NCBI GenBank assembly: GCA_029975055.1
Contig: JARKPU010000002.1
Coordinates: 62,001 to 126,000, forward strand
DNA from: Anaerolinea sp.
GTDB lineage: Bacteria; Chloroflexota; Anaerolineae; Anaerolineales; Anaerolineaceae
Reading direction: 5' to 3'
DNA: 64,000 nt
Both the position numbers and the translations under genes were made by a program. This document shows positions 16,193 through 24,560 of this stretch, in pieces (the stretch's first letter is position 1; each line of letters starts with the position of its first letter). The notes under the pieces are model-generated. The model was given only the letters and a program-made list of their open reading frames with translations, was not told the DNA's origin and made no database searches.

Positions 16193-17014
16193 ATGAACGG
16201 GCACCAATTCCGCGAGAAGCTGCACGCCGGCGAGCGCCTCTATGGCACCTTGATCGTCTCCGATTCGCCCCGCTGGCCCCCGGCGGTCGCCGCCCTCGGG
16301 CTCGATTTTGTCTTCATCGACACCGAACATATCGCCCTCGACCGCGGCGCGGTATCCTGGATGTGCCAGGCCTACGCCGCGCTGGGGCTGCCGCCGGTGG
16401 TGCGCATCCCCAAACCAGACCCCTTCCTGGCGAGTATGGCACTGGATGGCGGTGCGCTGGGCATCATCGTCCCGTATGTCGAATCGCCGGAAGAGGTGCG
16501 CTCCCTGGCGGGGGCGGTCAAGTTCCGGCCGCTCAAAGGCAAGGTGCTGCAGGCGGCCCTCTCCGGCAAGGCCGAACTCGACCCCGTGCAGGCGGCGTAC
16601 CTGGCGCAGTATAACCGCGAGAACAGCCTGATCGTGAACATTGAAAGCCGCCCCGCCCTGGAGGCGCTGGATGAGATCCTCGCCGTGCCCGGCCTGGATG
16701 GAATCCTGGTGGGCCCGCACGACCTGACGACCAACCTGGGCATCCCGGAGCAGTACGACCACCCGGCTTACATCGGCGCGGTGGATGAGATCGTGCGCAA
16801 ATGCCGCGCCCGCGGGATCGGGGTCGGCGCGCACGTCATGTACCCCGCCGGGACGAGCCAGGAGATCCGCTGGGCGCAGATGGGCGCCAATTTGATCGTG
16901 CATTGGGCCGATATCAACGCCTTTCGCTTCGCCATGCAGGCTTCGCTGGTGGAAATTAAAACCGCGCTGGGCGACCTGCCCGCCGGGGCCGCCCAGGCCG
17001 GCAGCGAAATTTAG
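16193..17014 (+). CDS. HpcH/HpaI-family class II aldolase
   Basis: 273 residues, the normal length for the 2,4-dihydroxyhept-2-ene-1,7-dioate/2-keto-3-deoxy-sugar aldolase family. These cleave hydroxylated 2-keto acids to pyruvate (or a related keto acid) and an aldehyde with a divalent metal. Family motifs are FVFIDTEH (Glu45, His46), VRIPKPDPFLASMALDGGALGIIVP, IESRPALEALDEI and GILVGPHDLTTNLG, containing the metal-binding Glu and Asp and the phosphate/carboxylate loop. AAGGA lies shortly before the ATG. TACAAT at 16137-16142 could be a -10 box. It ends 15 nt from the convergent APH-like gene. Which keto acid it cleaves is not determined by sequence. Confidence 0.9.
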   Translation: MNGHQFREKLHAGERLYGTLIVSDSPRWPPAVAALGLDFVFIDTEHIALDRGAVSWMCQAYAALGLPPVVRIPKPDPFLASMALDGGALGIIVPYVESPEEVRSLAGAVKFRPLKGKVLQAALSGKAELDPVQAAYLAQYNRENSLIVNIESRPALEALDEILAVPGLDGILVGPHDLTTNLGIPEQYDHPAYIGAVDEIVRKCRARGIGVGAHVMYPAGTSQEIRWAQMGANLIVHWADINAFRFAMQASLVEIKTALGDLPAGAAQAGSEI

Positions 17015-17029
17015 CCTCCGCTCACCCCC

Positions 17030-17998
17030 CTAGAACAGCCTCACCCCGCGGCGGAAGATGAAATTGGCAATCCGCGCCAGATAGAACTCTTTGCTCGCCA
17101 TCTTCTCCGGCGGGATTGCTGGAAGGTTGGCCTTCCTCCAGGCCGTGTAGCTGCCGAGAGCCGCTTCCAGATGGTATAAATTCACCCGCTCGCGGAGGTG
17201 CGGAGTGGCAAAAAGCCCGGGGGCGTGCTTTTGGAGCAGCGGGAAGACGCGCGCGAAATCGCCGGTGCAGAAGACCTCGTTTTCCTCCTCGGCATAATCG
17301 TTCGGGTACAGGCAAAAGGCCTCGATCACCCACAGCTCATAATCGCGCGGGGCCTGCATCGCATACTCGAAGTCAATCAGCGCCGAGAGCTTCCCTTCAT
17401 GCACCAGGATGTTCACAAAGGAAAGATCGCCGTGCACCAGCACGGGAGACGCATCCGCAAGCACCTGTTGATGCGCTTCAAAATACTCTTTTGCCAGTTC
17501 CACGATGCCCGGGAACATGCGAAACCGGAAGGACGCGAGGTCCTCCAGCGTCCGCGCAAGACTCGCCGAAAGGTACCCGGCCCACGAGTTCATCTGCCGG
17601 TCATCCTCGAAAAACAGCCCGAACCGGGGCATCTTCAGGCCGTGAAGGATTTCCATACAGGCGGCCAGGTCGGCAATGACGGCTTCCTGCTCGAGGGCGG
17701 AGAGGTCTCTCCACACGGCATAGAGCTTCTGCCCGGGGATAAAGCGCTGGACCTGGTACACCTGCCCTTCCAGCTCCCCAAAGGCGAGCACTTTCGGCGC
17801 CGGTAACTCGGGCGGGAGGCTCTGGAGCAGGTCGGTTTCGCGTCGCAGGCGCAGGCGGGCATCCTCCCGCGCGCCGATGCGCAGCACGGCATCTTCACCG
17901 ATCCGGTACACCCGGTTGACCTGCCCGCCGTGCAGCGGCTGGATATTCTCGCACCGCAGGCCTTCCTTCCGGCAAATCGCTTCGATCAGGGCATCCAC
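17030..17998 (-). CDS. APH/choline-kinase-like small-molecule phosphotransferase
   Basis: About 322 residues of the aminoglycoside phosphotransferase fold. The Brenner-type catalytic motif VLVHGDLSFVNILV and the metal-binding ALIDFEYA motif are both intact. The N-terminal lobe contains LHGGQVNRVYRI, the nucleotide-binding loop. The start is taken as GTG because AGGAG lies 7 nt upstream; an ATG 15 codons earlier (18043) has no ribosome site. Such kinases phosphorylate sugars, amines, choline or antibiotics in the cytoplasm. There is no resistance-gene context here, so a metabolic role is more likely. It lies downstream of the BNR gene terminator, in its own unit. Confidence 0.82.
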   Translation of the reverse strand: MDALIEAICRKEGLRCENIQPLHGGQVNRVYRIGEDAVLRIGAREDARLRLRRETDLLQSLPPELPAPKVLAFGELEGQVYQVQRFIPGQKLYAVWRDLSALEQEAVIADLAACMEILHGLKMPRFGLFFEDDRQMNSWAGYLSASLARTLEDLASFRFRMFPGIVELAKEYFEAHQQVLADASPVLVHGDLSFVNILVHEGKLSALIDFEYAMQAPRDYELWVIEAFCLYPNDYAEEENEVFCTGDFARVFPLLQKHAPGLFATPHLRERVNLYHLEAALGSYTAWRKANLPAIPPEKMASKEFYLARIANFIFRRGVRLF

Positions 17999-18129
17999 GC
18001 GCCGTCTCCTGCCTGTTGGTCTCGCAGCATAGCTGGTTCTCATCCACGGCAGACCGCTTCACCGCCGGATGAGCAGCATGTTTGCACGAAGGATTGTATC
18101 ATCTCCTCCGCATGCCGGGCGGGCGGTAA

Positions 18130-18165
18130 AAATAAAAGAGGGCCGGCAAACGCTCACCGGCCCTC
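18130..18165 (-). terminator. Intrinsic terminator of the BNR/sialidase-like gene
   Basis: Perfect 9-bp arms (18138-18146 and 18157-18165, GAGGGCCGG/CCGGCCCTC) with a 10-nt loop. On the minus strand they are followed by TTTTATTTTT. It lies about 20 nt after the stop of the BNR gene and would end the long minus-strand operon. Confidence 0.85.
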
Positions 18166-18185
18166 ATCTCCCCGGCCCCGGCGCA

Positions 18186-19292
18186 TCACGGCTGCCAGAG
18201 GGTGGCGCCGATGAACCGCTCCTTGTTCGGGTCGTCGTTGAAGTAATACACGGTGACGATCGTCCCATCGGCGCGCTGCACCGTGCGCGGGTAACCCAGG
18301 TCGGAACAACCGCCGTCGTCGCGCAGGTGAATCACCTCGCCCCAGGTCTTCCCTCCGTCTTCGCTCAGCCGTGCGCGAATGCCGAACGGCTCGGCGCGGT
18401 AGCCGTACGTCAGGCAGACGCGGCCATCGCGCAGCCGGATCATCGCCGGAGGGTTGCCGCCCGACCCGGCATAAGGCACCGGGCGGTTGAGGTAGTGAAA
18501 GCTTTGCCCGTTATCGGTCGATTCGTACAGGTCGATCCAGGTGTCCACGTCTTCGAACACGCCTTCGGCCACGTTGCAGCGGATGGCGGTCAGGATGGTG
18601 TTCCCGTCCAGGCGCACGCTGGACGGCATGATCATGTGGTTGCCGGGCGAGGTGCCCACCCACGAAACCATCTCGATCGTCTTGCCGCCGTCGGTGGTGC
18701 GCGCCATCAACACCCCCGCGCCTTCGTCGCCGTTTTCGCGCGCGGCGCTGAGGAACCACATGCAGTCCCGCGGGCCGTTGACAATGTAATCGGTGCGCGC
18801 CTCGATGCCCGGCTGGCCGAACATCGGGAAGGCATACGGGCCTTGCCAGGAGCGGGCGCGGTCATACGAGATGTAGAACCAGGCCTGCGTGCCGCCGCCC
18901 AGCCCGGTGCGCGCGCAGAGCATGGCGAAATCGGGGTGGGTGAAATTCAAGCCGCCAGGGCACGGGCGCGGGAGCGGTTCCAGGCCCAGCTCGATGGCCC
19001 GCGCCACCCCCAGCTCGGGCAGCATGTGCTCATCGGCCGAGAAGCCCCGCCCGCCGGGCGAAGGCGCAGGGGAGGGTTGCGTCGTCCAGGTGCGCCCGCC
19101 ATCCACGCTGCGCGATTGCAGCACGCGGGCCGGCTCTTCTTCGGTGCGGGCATGGAACCCCGCCCCGGCCTGGAAGGTGCATTGAGTGAAGCTGACCACC
19201 AATTCATCGCCCCACATCCACAGGCCGTAATTGGCCGGCCAGCCGGCGAACTTGCCCGGCTCGCGGTAAACCACCACATGTTCTTTGTGCAT
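18186..19292 (-). CDS. BNR-repeat sialidase-like (six-bladed propeller) protein
   Basis: 368 residues with at least four Asp-box/BNR motifs: SVDGGRTW, TTDGGKTI, STDNGQSF and SEDGGKTW. These define the six-bladed propeller of sialidases and related exo-hydrolases. No signal peptide is present, so it acts in the cytoplasm or by an unrecognised route. The sialidase arginine triad cannot be assigned with confidence, so it may be a sialidase, a keto-deoxy-sugar hydrolase or a non-hydrolytic propeller. GGGAG lies 9 nt before the ATG used; an ATG three codons earlier overlaps that site. It is the last gene of the minus-strand operon with the importer, DapA-like lyase and CMP-sugar synthetase, a context that fits a sialic-acid-like sugar. 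Confidence 0.82.
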   Translation of the reverse strand: MHKEHVVVYREPGKFAGWPANYGLWMWGDELVVSFTQCTFQAGAGFHARTEEEPARVLQSRSVDGGRTWTTQPSPAPSPGGRGFSADEHMLPELGVARAIELGLEPLPRPCPGGLNFTHPDFAMLCARTGLGGGTQAWFYISYDRARSWQGPYAFPMFGQPGIEARTDYIVNGPRDCMWFLSAARENGDEGAGVLMARTTDGGKTIEMVSWVGTSPGNHMIMPSSVRLDGNTILTAIRCNVAEGVFEDVDTWIDLYESTDNGQSFHYLNRPVPYAGSGGNPPAMIRLRDGRVCLTYGYRAEPFGIRARLSEDGGKTWGEVIHLRDDGGCSDLGYPRTVQRADGTIVTVYYFNDDPNKERFIGATLWQP

Positions 19293-19376
19293 AACTGTCA
19301 TCTCCCGCTGTTTGCCAGGACGGCGATCTTAATTGCCCAAAGCTCCGCAATTTTGTTGCCCGCGCCCCGCCCGAAA

Positions 19377-19441
19377 GAGTTCCAATTCTTCTGTGAATTG
19401 TGGGGCCTGCCCCACAATTCATTGAAAAAGATATCCACGAT
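19377..19441 (+). repeat. Dispersed palindromic repeat, copy 2
   Basis: Core arms around 19393-19406 and 19409-19422 (GTGGGGC/GCCCCAC, spacer CT), followed by GAAAAAGATATCCACGAT as in the other copies. The outer arms have lost some pairing. It is oriented to the plus strand, where no gene follows; it lies in the 221-bp gap between the MalG-type permease stop and the BNR gene start. The rest of that gap shows nothing clear. Confidence 0.75.
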
Positions 19442-19513
19442 CCCCCTCCCGCGAAGGTGAAATGGCTGGAAACACGCTCGGTGCGCAGGTTTTCGATGAT
19501 TTTGCCATTGCGC

Positions 19514-20356
19514 TCAGGCTTTCATACCGGTGAGCACAATCCCCTGGATGAACTCTCGCTGAGCGATGAAGTAGAGGATGATCACCGGGACGACCATAAA
19601 CACGCCCAGCACCATCAGGTAGTGCGTCCAGTCGCGCCCGGTTTCGAAGCGCTGCAGCGAATTGAGGCCGAGCGCCAGCGTCCAAACCGAACGCTTGGTC
19701 AGGAAGATGAGCGGCTGCATGAAGGCGTTCCAGTTATCCAGCACCGACTGGATGGTGACCACAATCACTGCCGGGCGCGCCAGCGGCACCATCAACTGGA
19801 AGAGGATGCGCAGCCGGCTGGCCCCGTCGATGCGGGCCGCGTCCTCCAGCTCCATCGGAATCGTTCTGAAGAACTGGCGCAGCAGGAATATGAAGAACGC
19901 ATCCCCAAAGAAAGAGGGCACGATGAGCGGCAGCAGCGTGTTCACCCAGCCCAGCTTGGAAAACATCACGTAGATCGGGATCATCGTCACCACATAGGGC
20001 AGCATCAACGTGGCGAGCATGATCGAGAAGACCAGATCGCGCCCCTTGAAGCGCAGGCGCGCAAAGGCATACCCCGCCAGGATGGTGCTGATGACCGTCC
20101 CGATGGTGGAAAAGACGGTGATGATGATGGTGTTGCGGGCGTAACGCAGCACCGGCACGGCCTCGAAGACCTCGGTGTAGTTCTGCCAACGGAAGGGATC
20201 GGGGATAAGCTGCGGCGGGAAAACGTAGATCTTATTCGGCGCCTTGAAGGAAGACGAGATCAGGAAGACGAACGGCATGAGCATGATCAACCCACCGCCG
20301 CCGACGATCAAAAGGCCCAACAGGCGTTTGAAGAAATTCGAGCGGCGCATGGTCAT
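19514..20356 (-). CDS. CUT1 sugar ABC transporter permease, MalG type (second importer)
   Basis: 280 residues, six predicted membrane segments beginning with LLGLLIVGGGGLIMLMPFVF. The EAA loop is ELEDAARIDGASR...LMVPLARPAV. Its ATG overlaps the stop of the MalF-type gene (ATGA) and GAAGGGGG lies just upstream, so the two permeases are translationally coupled. With the MalF-type partner it forms the channel of an importer whose binding lipoprotein is encoded two genes upstream. No ATPase gene adjoins. Confidence 0.92.
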   Translation of the reverse strand: MTMRRSNFFKRLLGLLIVGGGGLIMLMPFVFLISSSFKAPNKIYVFPPQLIPDPFRWQNYTEVFEAVPVLRYARNTIIITVFSTIGTVISTILAGYAFARLRFKGRDLVFSIMLATLMLPYVVTMIPIYVMFSKLGWVNTLLPLIVPSFFGDAFFIFLLRQFFRTIPMELEDAARIDGASRLRILFQLMVPLARPAVIVVTIQSVLDNWNAFMQPLIFLTKRSVWTLALGLNSLQRFETGRDWTHYLMVLGVFMVVPVIILYFIAQREFIQGIVLTGMKA

Positions 20357-21312
20357 TCACCCCCTTCCACTTCGTAATAAACCCACGCTTTTTGGGTGCG
20401 AAAGAGCAGAAACGTGAGGAGCATAATCACGACGAAAATCACCCAGGCAAGCGCGCTGGCATAGCCGTTCTTGAAGTACCCAAAGGCGTTGCGGTAGGTG
20501 TAAAGCACATAAAACAAGGCCGAGTTGCCCGGCCCGGCCGGGTCGGAGGTGGTCTGGCCGCCAAAGAGGATATAGGCCACCCCAAAGACCTGGAAACTGG
20601 AGATGACGGCCATAATCAACTGGAAGAACACCACCGACGAGGTCATCGGCAGGGTGATCTTCCAGAATTTTGTCCAGGTATTGGCGCCATCGACTTCCGC
20701 CGCCTCATAGTAGGTATCGGGCACGCCTTTGATGGCCGCCAGGAAGATCAAGGCCGCGTTGCCCAGCCCCCACAACTGGATCAGCACCACCGAGGGGATG
20801 ATCCAGTGCGGGTCGGTCAGCCAGCCGGGCACCTCGAGGCCCAGCAGGCGCATGGGGTAGTTCACCGGCCCGAACTCGGGGTTGAGCGCCCAGCGCCAGA
20901 CGATGGCGCTGGCTACCGTCGGCACCAGAGAAGGCAGGTACCACATTGTGCGGTACACCGAAATGCCCTTTAAATCCTGGCTCATCAGCAGGGCGATCAC
21001 ATAAGCCACGATGATCGACAGCGGGATGAAGAGCGAGGTGTAGTTGAGCGTGACCTCAATGGACTTGGTCCAGAATTTATCGTTGACCATCGTCCGGTAG
21101 TTGGTCAGGCCAATCCACTTAGGGTTGGTGATGATATCGTACTTGGTGAAGCTGAAATAGAGGCTGGCTAACACCGGCCCGAATTTGAACAGGATTAACC
21201 CCAAAACGGTGGGGAGGATGAGCAGCCAGCCCCAGATGGTCTCTTCGGTGCTCAACCTTCCGAACAGCCTGGGCCGCTTCAAGTTGACGGCCGGGATGGA
21301 AATGGGTTTCAT
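20353..21312 (-). CDS. CUT1 sugar ABC transporter permease, MalF type (second importer)
   Basis: 319 residues with six membrane segments (first at WGWLLILPTVLGLILF). The EAA loop reads TYYEAAEVDGANTW...ITLPMTSSVV. GGAGG lies 5 nt before the ATG. A strong GC hairpin separates it from the binding-protein gene. It pairs with the overlapping MalG-type gene downstream. Confidence 0.92.
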   Translation of the reverse strand: MKPISIPAVNLKRPRLFGRLSTEETIWGWLLILPTVLGLILFKFGPVLASLYFSFTKYDIITNPKWIGLTNYRTMVNDKFWTKSIEVTLNYTSLFIPLSIIVAYVIALLMSQDLKGISVYRTMWYLPSLVPTVASAIVWRWALNPEFGPVNYPMRLLGLEVPGWLTDPHWIIPSVVLIQLWGLGNAALIFLAAIKGVPDTYYEAAEVDGANTWTKFWKITLPMTSSVVFFQLIMAVISSFQVFGVAYILFGGQTTSDPAGPGNSALFYVLYTYRNAFGYFKNGYASALAWVIFVVIMLLTFLLFRTQKAWVYYEVEGGE

Positions 21313-21333
21313 CGAGCCTCCGTGTTGCGGTGC

Positions 21334-21370
21334 CCTGCCGGGGCGGGGTTCGAACGCCCGCCCCGGCAGG
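21334..21370. other. Strong intercistronic hairpin after the binding-protein gene
   Basis: Perfect 14-bp arms (21334-21347 and 21357-21370, CCTGCCGGGGCGGG) with a 9-nt loop, in the 81-nt gap between the binding-protein stop and the MalF-type start. No U-run follows. This is the position of the stabilising hairpin in malE-malF-type operons, where it raises binding-protein over permease levels. Confidence 0.7.
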
Positions 21371-21393
21371 CCTAGAAATGCCCGATTGAACGA

Positions 21394-22833
21394 TTAAGTG
21401 GTGGGCACCTCACCCGTCTTCAACAGCGCTTCCGATTTCGGGCGCAGCTCAGGGGCAATATCTTCCCAGCGCTTGTTCCCAATCAGCAGGTCGGTCAGGT
21501 AAGGATCCCACAGGTCGATGAAGTACTGGTACCAGCCGCCCCAATAGGAGCCGATCTTGTCACCCGGCCAGCGATAGGTATCTTTGTTCTCGAACACGTC
21601 GAAGGCCAGCTGGCGCTCTTCGGCTGTGGGCGGCGGCGTGCCGTTGATGTACGCTTCGCGCAGCGACTTCAGCGTGGGCTGCAACTGGCCGCGCTCCACG
21701 ATGATCTGCTGGCCGACCGGGTCAGCCGTGCAGAAGTAGATGAAGTTGAAGGCTTCCTGTTTGTAAGGGCTGCCCGTGAAGATGCACATGGGCGAATACT
21801 GCCCGTAGGAGATGGGCTTCTTGCCGTAGGGCACCTGCACCATGCCGAGGTTCACCCCGGCATCCACATATTCGCCAATCGACCACACGCCGCCGTGCTC
21901 CATCGCCACGTTCATCGATGGCAGGACGATCTCCTGAGCGGTCTGATACTTGGCCGAGGGCGAGCAGAAGTGCTTGAGGCCCAGGTCGGCCAGCCAGTTC
22001 ATCGCCTCGATGAACTCGGGCGTGTCGATCGGCATGGTCATATCGGCTTCGATGATCTCGGCGCCGTTCGACCAGATGTACGTCTGGCGGCCGTGGCCGG
22101 TATCGGGCAGGAGGCCGTATTGTTTGACGCGCCCGGGGTCAAAGCCGGGGTCGTTGGGAGTCCGGCCGTCCATGTCGAAGGTCAACTTCTTGGCCAGCTC
22201 GATCAGCTCATCCCAGGTCATCCACTTCTTTGGGTCGGGGTATTCCACCTTGGCTTCGTCGAAGAGGTTCTTGTTGTAGAACAGCAGCAGTGCGCCGCTA
22301 TCCCAGGGGATGCCCCAGATCTTGCCGTCATACGTCTGGCAGGAGAACGTGTTTTCGGTGAAGTTCTCCATCTTGAAATCGGGGTTGGCGGCCAGGTAGT
22401 CATCGAGCGGCTCGACCACCCCCCTGCGGGCCAGCATACCGGTGGTGCGCACCGAGTCGAACCAGCAATCCGGGCCGGTGCCGGCCGCCAGCATCATCAA
22501 CAGCGCTTCCTGGTGAGAGTAACCCGCCACCGAGTTCAACTCGAACTCGTAGTTGGGGAACCGCTTCTTGAACTCGGCGATCTGCAAGTCCATCGTCTGG
22601 AAGACGTACTCGCCGCCGCGGTTGAAGAAGTTCAACTTCACCGGCTTCGTCTCAGGGACGGCGGTCACCATCACTTCGACCGTCTTCTCCACTTCTTTGA
22701 CGACTTCCTGGGTGACGACCACCTCTTTGGTAACCACCACTTCCTTTGGCGCACAGGCGGCCAAAGCAGCCCCGGTGCCTGCCAGGGCGGTCGCTCGGAT
22801 GAAGTCTCGACGACTGAACCTTTTCTCATTCAT
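21394..22833 (-). CDS. Sugar-binding lipoprotein of second CUT1 importer
   Basis: 479 residues. A Tat-like motif FSRRDFIRATA is followed by the lipobox ALAAC (Cys27) and then a repeated spacer (KEVVVTKEVVVTQEVV, KEVEKTVEV). This spacer type is characteristic of Chloroflexota binding lipoproteins and supports the taxonomic guess. The mature part is a family 1 extracellular solute-binding protein, rich in Trp and Tyr (GIPWDSGALLLFYNKNLFD). The ATG is chosen because AAAAGGAG lies 7 nt upstream; an ATG six codons earlier lacks a good site. It delivers substrate to the two permeases downstream. The ligand is unknown; operon context suggests an acidic keto sugar or an oligosaccharide containing it. 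Confidence 0.92.
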   Translation of the reverse strand: MNEKRFSRRDFIRATALAGTGAALAACAPKEVVVTKEVVVTQEVVKEVEKTVEVMVTAVPETKPVKLNFFNRGGEYVFQTMDLQIAEFKKRFPNYEFELNSVAGYSHQEALLMMLAAGTGPDCWFDSVRTTGMLARRGVVEPLDDYLAANPDFKMENFTENTFSCQTYDGKIWGIPWDSGALLLFYNKNLFDEAKVEYPDPKKWMTWDELIELAKKLTFDMDGRTPNDPGFDPGRVKQYGLLPDTGHGRQTYIWSNGAEIIEADMTMPIDTPEFIEAMNWLADLGLKHFCSPSAKYQTAQEIVLPSMNVAMEHGGVWSIGEYVDAGVNLGMVQVPYGKKPISYGQYSPMCIFTGSPYKQEAFNFIYFCTADPVGQQIIVERGQLQPTLKSLREAYINGTPPPTAEERQLAFDVFENKDTYRWPGDKIGSYWGGWYQYFIDLWDPYLTDLLIGNKRWEDIAPELRPKSEALLKTGEVPTT

Positions 22834-22914
22834 CTGGCGCTCCTTTTCCATGAAAATCGGTGAGTTTGGACCAGGGTACGGCGTTAGCGCAACGCTCCAG
22901 CTTCAAAATAAGCG

Positions 22915-23823
22915 TCATAGAACCTCCAATCGCTCTACTCCCCTTTTCACCTCCTCCAGCTCGTCGGCAGTCAGCTCACGCATTGGCGGACGCACCCGGC
23001 CGGCCGGGATGCCGCGCAGAGTGAGGGTGGCTTTGAAAAAGGCGGTCGTCTTGCCGGCCTGGTGGATGCGCACCACCTCGTTGACCACCTGCTGCAGCCG
23101 CTGGGCCAGCTCGATATTCCCGGCCCTGAATTCTCGATAGAGCCGGATGAACGGCTCGGGGAAGGAATTGGCGTTCCCTGAGACTTGCGCCTTGCTGCCA
23201 AACACAAGCCCTCCGAGCATCAATTCATCCACCCCAAAGCAAGGGATGAAGCCGCTTCCACCCGCTTCGACATACTCCTGGAAGCGCACAAGGTCGTCAT
23301 TGCTCGATTTGATCCCCACAATGTTGGGCGCGGCGCGCAGCAACCGCTCCAGCAGCGCCGGCGAGATGTCGTTCTTGGCGTTGCCCGGGAAGGCATAGAG
23401 CAGCACGGGCAGGTCGGGCACGGAATCGGCCACGGCCAAAAAATGCCGGAATAGCTGCTCGTCATTGAAGGTGAAGAAATACGGCACAATGGCCGAGATG
23501 ATTTGGGCCCCGGCGATGCGCGCGTGGCGCGAAAGCTCCACGGTGCTGCCTGTGTCGATGCAGCCGGTGTGGGCAATCACCGCCACCCGTCCGCTGGCCT
23601 GGTCAATCACCGTCTCGAGCAATTCTTTCCGCTCGTTCAAAGAGAGGAGCATCCCCTCGCCGGTTGTCCCGCCCACCATCACGGCATTCACGCCCTTGGA
23701 GATGACAAAATCCACCACCTGCCGCAGGGCCACGAAGTCGATGCGGTTGTGGTCATCGAACGGGGTCACCAGCGGGACGATCACCCCTTCCAAAGAGAAC
23801 GATCCGCGCAATGGCATGTTCAT
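22915..23823 (-). CDS. DapA/NanA-superfamily aldolase (N-acetylneuraminate lyase or 2-keto-3-deoxy-sugar aldolase type)
   Basis: 302 residues, typical for class I pyruvate-dependent aldolases of the DapA/NanA family. Visible hallmarks are the carboxylate-binding GGTTGEG (51-57), Tyr143 in LLYAFPGNA and the Schiff-base Lys172 in NIVGIKSSNDD. These enzymes join or split pyruvate and an aldehyde: N-acetylneuraminate lyase, KDG aldolase or dihydrodipicolinate synthase. The catabolic operon, with a CMP-sugar synthetase and a sialidase-fold protein, favours a sugar lyase over lysine biosynthesis. The ATG overlaps the stop of the kdsB-like gene (ATGA). An open extension upstream to 24186 is only another frame of that gene and is not coding. 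Confidence 0.9.
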   Translation of the reverse strand: MNMPLRGSFSLEGVIVPLVTPFDDHNRIDFVALRQVVDFVISKGVNAVMVGGTTGEGMLLSLNERKELLETVIDQASGRVAVIAHTGCIDTGSTVELSRHARIAGAQIISAIVPYFFTFNDEQLFRHFLAVADSVPDLPVLLYAFPGNAKNDISPALLERLLRAAPNIVGIKSSNDDLVRFQEYVEAGGSGFIPCFGVDELMLGGLVFGSKAQVSGNANSFPEPFIRLYREFRAGNIELAQRLQQVVNEVVRIHQAGKTTAFFKATLTLRGIPAGRVRPPMRELTADELEEVKRGVERLEVL

Positions 23824-24560
23824 GGTTTCATCCTTGCGGCAATGATTTGGCGCACGCGCTCGAGGTCTTCCTGCGTGTCCACGCTCAGGCCGTCGTAGGC
23901 GTGGCGGGTGACGGGCACCTTGATGCGGTAGCCCGATTCCAATGCGCGCAATTGCTCGAGTGACTCGGTCAATTCCAGCAGCGTCTGAGGGATCTTCACA
24001 TACGCCATCAGAAAATCCTTGCGGTAAGCGTAAATGCCCAGGTGCTCGTAGGCATGGAAAGGATCTTTCTTGCGCGGGTAGGGAATGAGCGAGCGCGAGA
24101 AGTACAGCGCATATTGGCTGCGGTCGAAGACCACCTTGACGACGTGCGGGCTGGCGAGCTTCTCTTCTTCGAGAATCTCGACGCACAGCGTGCTCATCGG
24201 CAGGTCCGGCTCACTCAGAAACGGTTCGATCACTTCATCCACCATCGCCGGGTTGAGCAGGGGTTCGTCGCCCTGGATGTTCACCACGATATCGGCTTCG
24301 ATCGCTGCCGCCACTTCGGCCACGCGGTCGGTGCCCGTCTGGTGGCTGGGCGAGGTCAGGCGCGCCTTGCCGCCGAAGCGCTCGACGGCCTCGACGATGC
24401 GCACGTCCTCGGTCGCCACATAGACCTGGTTCAGCAGGCGCGCCTGCAGCGCCGCCTCATAGACGTATTGCACCATCGGCTTGCCGCAGATATCTTTGAG
24501 CGGCTTGCCCTCCAGGCGGGTGGAGCTGTAGCGCGCAGGGATCACTCCGATGACGTTCAT
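23820..24560 (-). CDS. kdsB: KdsB-like 3-deoxy-manno-octulosonate cytidylyltransferase (CMP-keto-sugar synthetase)
   Basis: 246 residues, full length for KdsB. Family motifs are VIPARYSSTRLEGKPL (CTP-binding loop), YVATEDVRI, SHQTGTDRVAE, VVNIQGDEPLL (metal-binding Asp) and HLGIYAYRKDFL. KdsB transfers CMP from CTP to Kdo or Kdo8N so that the sugar can be added to a cell-surface glycan. The gene overlaps both neighbours by ATGA, so it is tightly coupled to the DapA-like lyase and the unrecognised protein. Kdo normally belongs to Gram-negative lipopolysaccharide, and no KdsA, KdsC or Kdo transferase is in the window. In a Chloroflexota-like genome it more likely activates a scavenged or home-made keto-deoxy sugar for a surface polymer (inference). 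Confidence 0.9.
   Translation of the reverse strand: MNVIGVIPARYSSTRLEGKPLKDICGKPMVQYVYEAALQARLLNQVYVATEDVRIVEAVERFGGKARLTSPSHQTGTDRVAEVAAAIEADIVVNIQGDEPLLNPAMVDEVIEPFLSEPDLPMSTLCVEILEEEKLASPHVVKVVFDRSQYALYFSRSLIPYPRKKDPFHAYEHLGIYAYRKDFLMAYVKIPQTLLELTESLEQLRALESGYRIKVPVTRHAYDGLSVDTQEDLERVRQIIAARMKP

Noticed and set aside
17030..17998. Aminoglycoside resistance gene
   Set aside because: The fold is APH-like but distant, and there is no mobile or resistance context; a metabolic kinase is more likely.
22915..23823. Lysine-biosynthetic dapA
   Set aside because: The family motifs fit several aldolases; the operon of sugar transport and CMP-sugar genes makes a sugar lyase more likely, so no dapA symbol is given.
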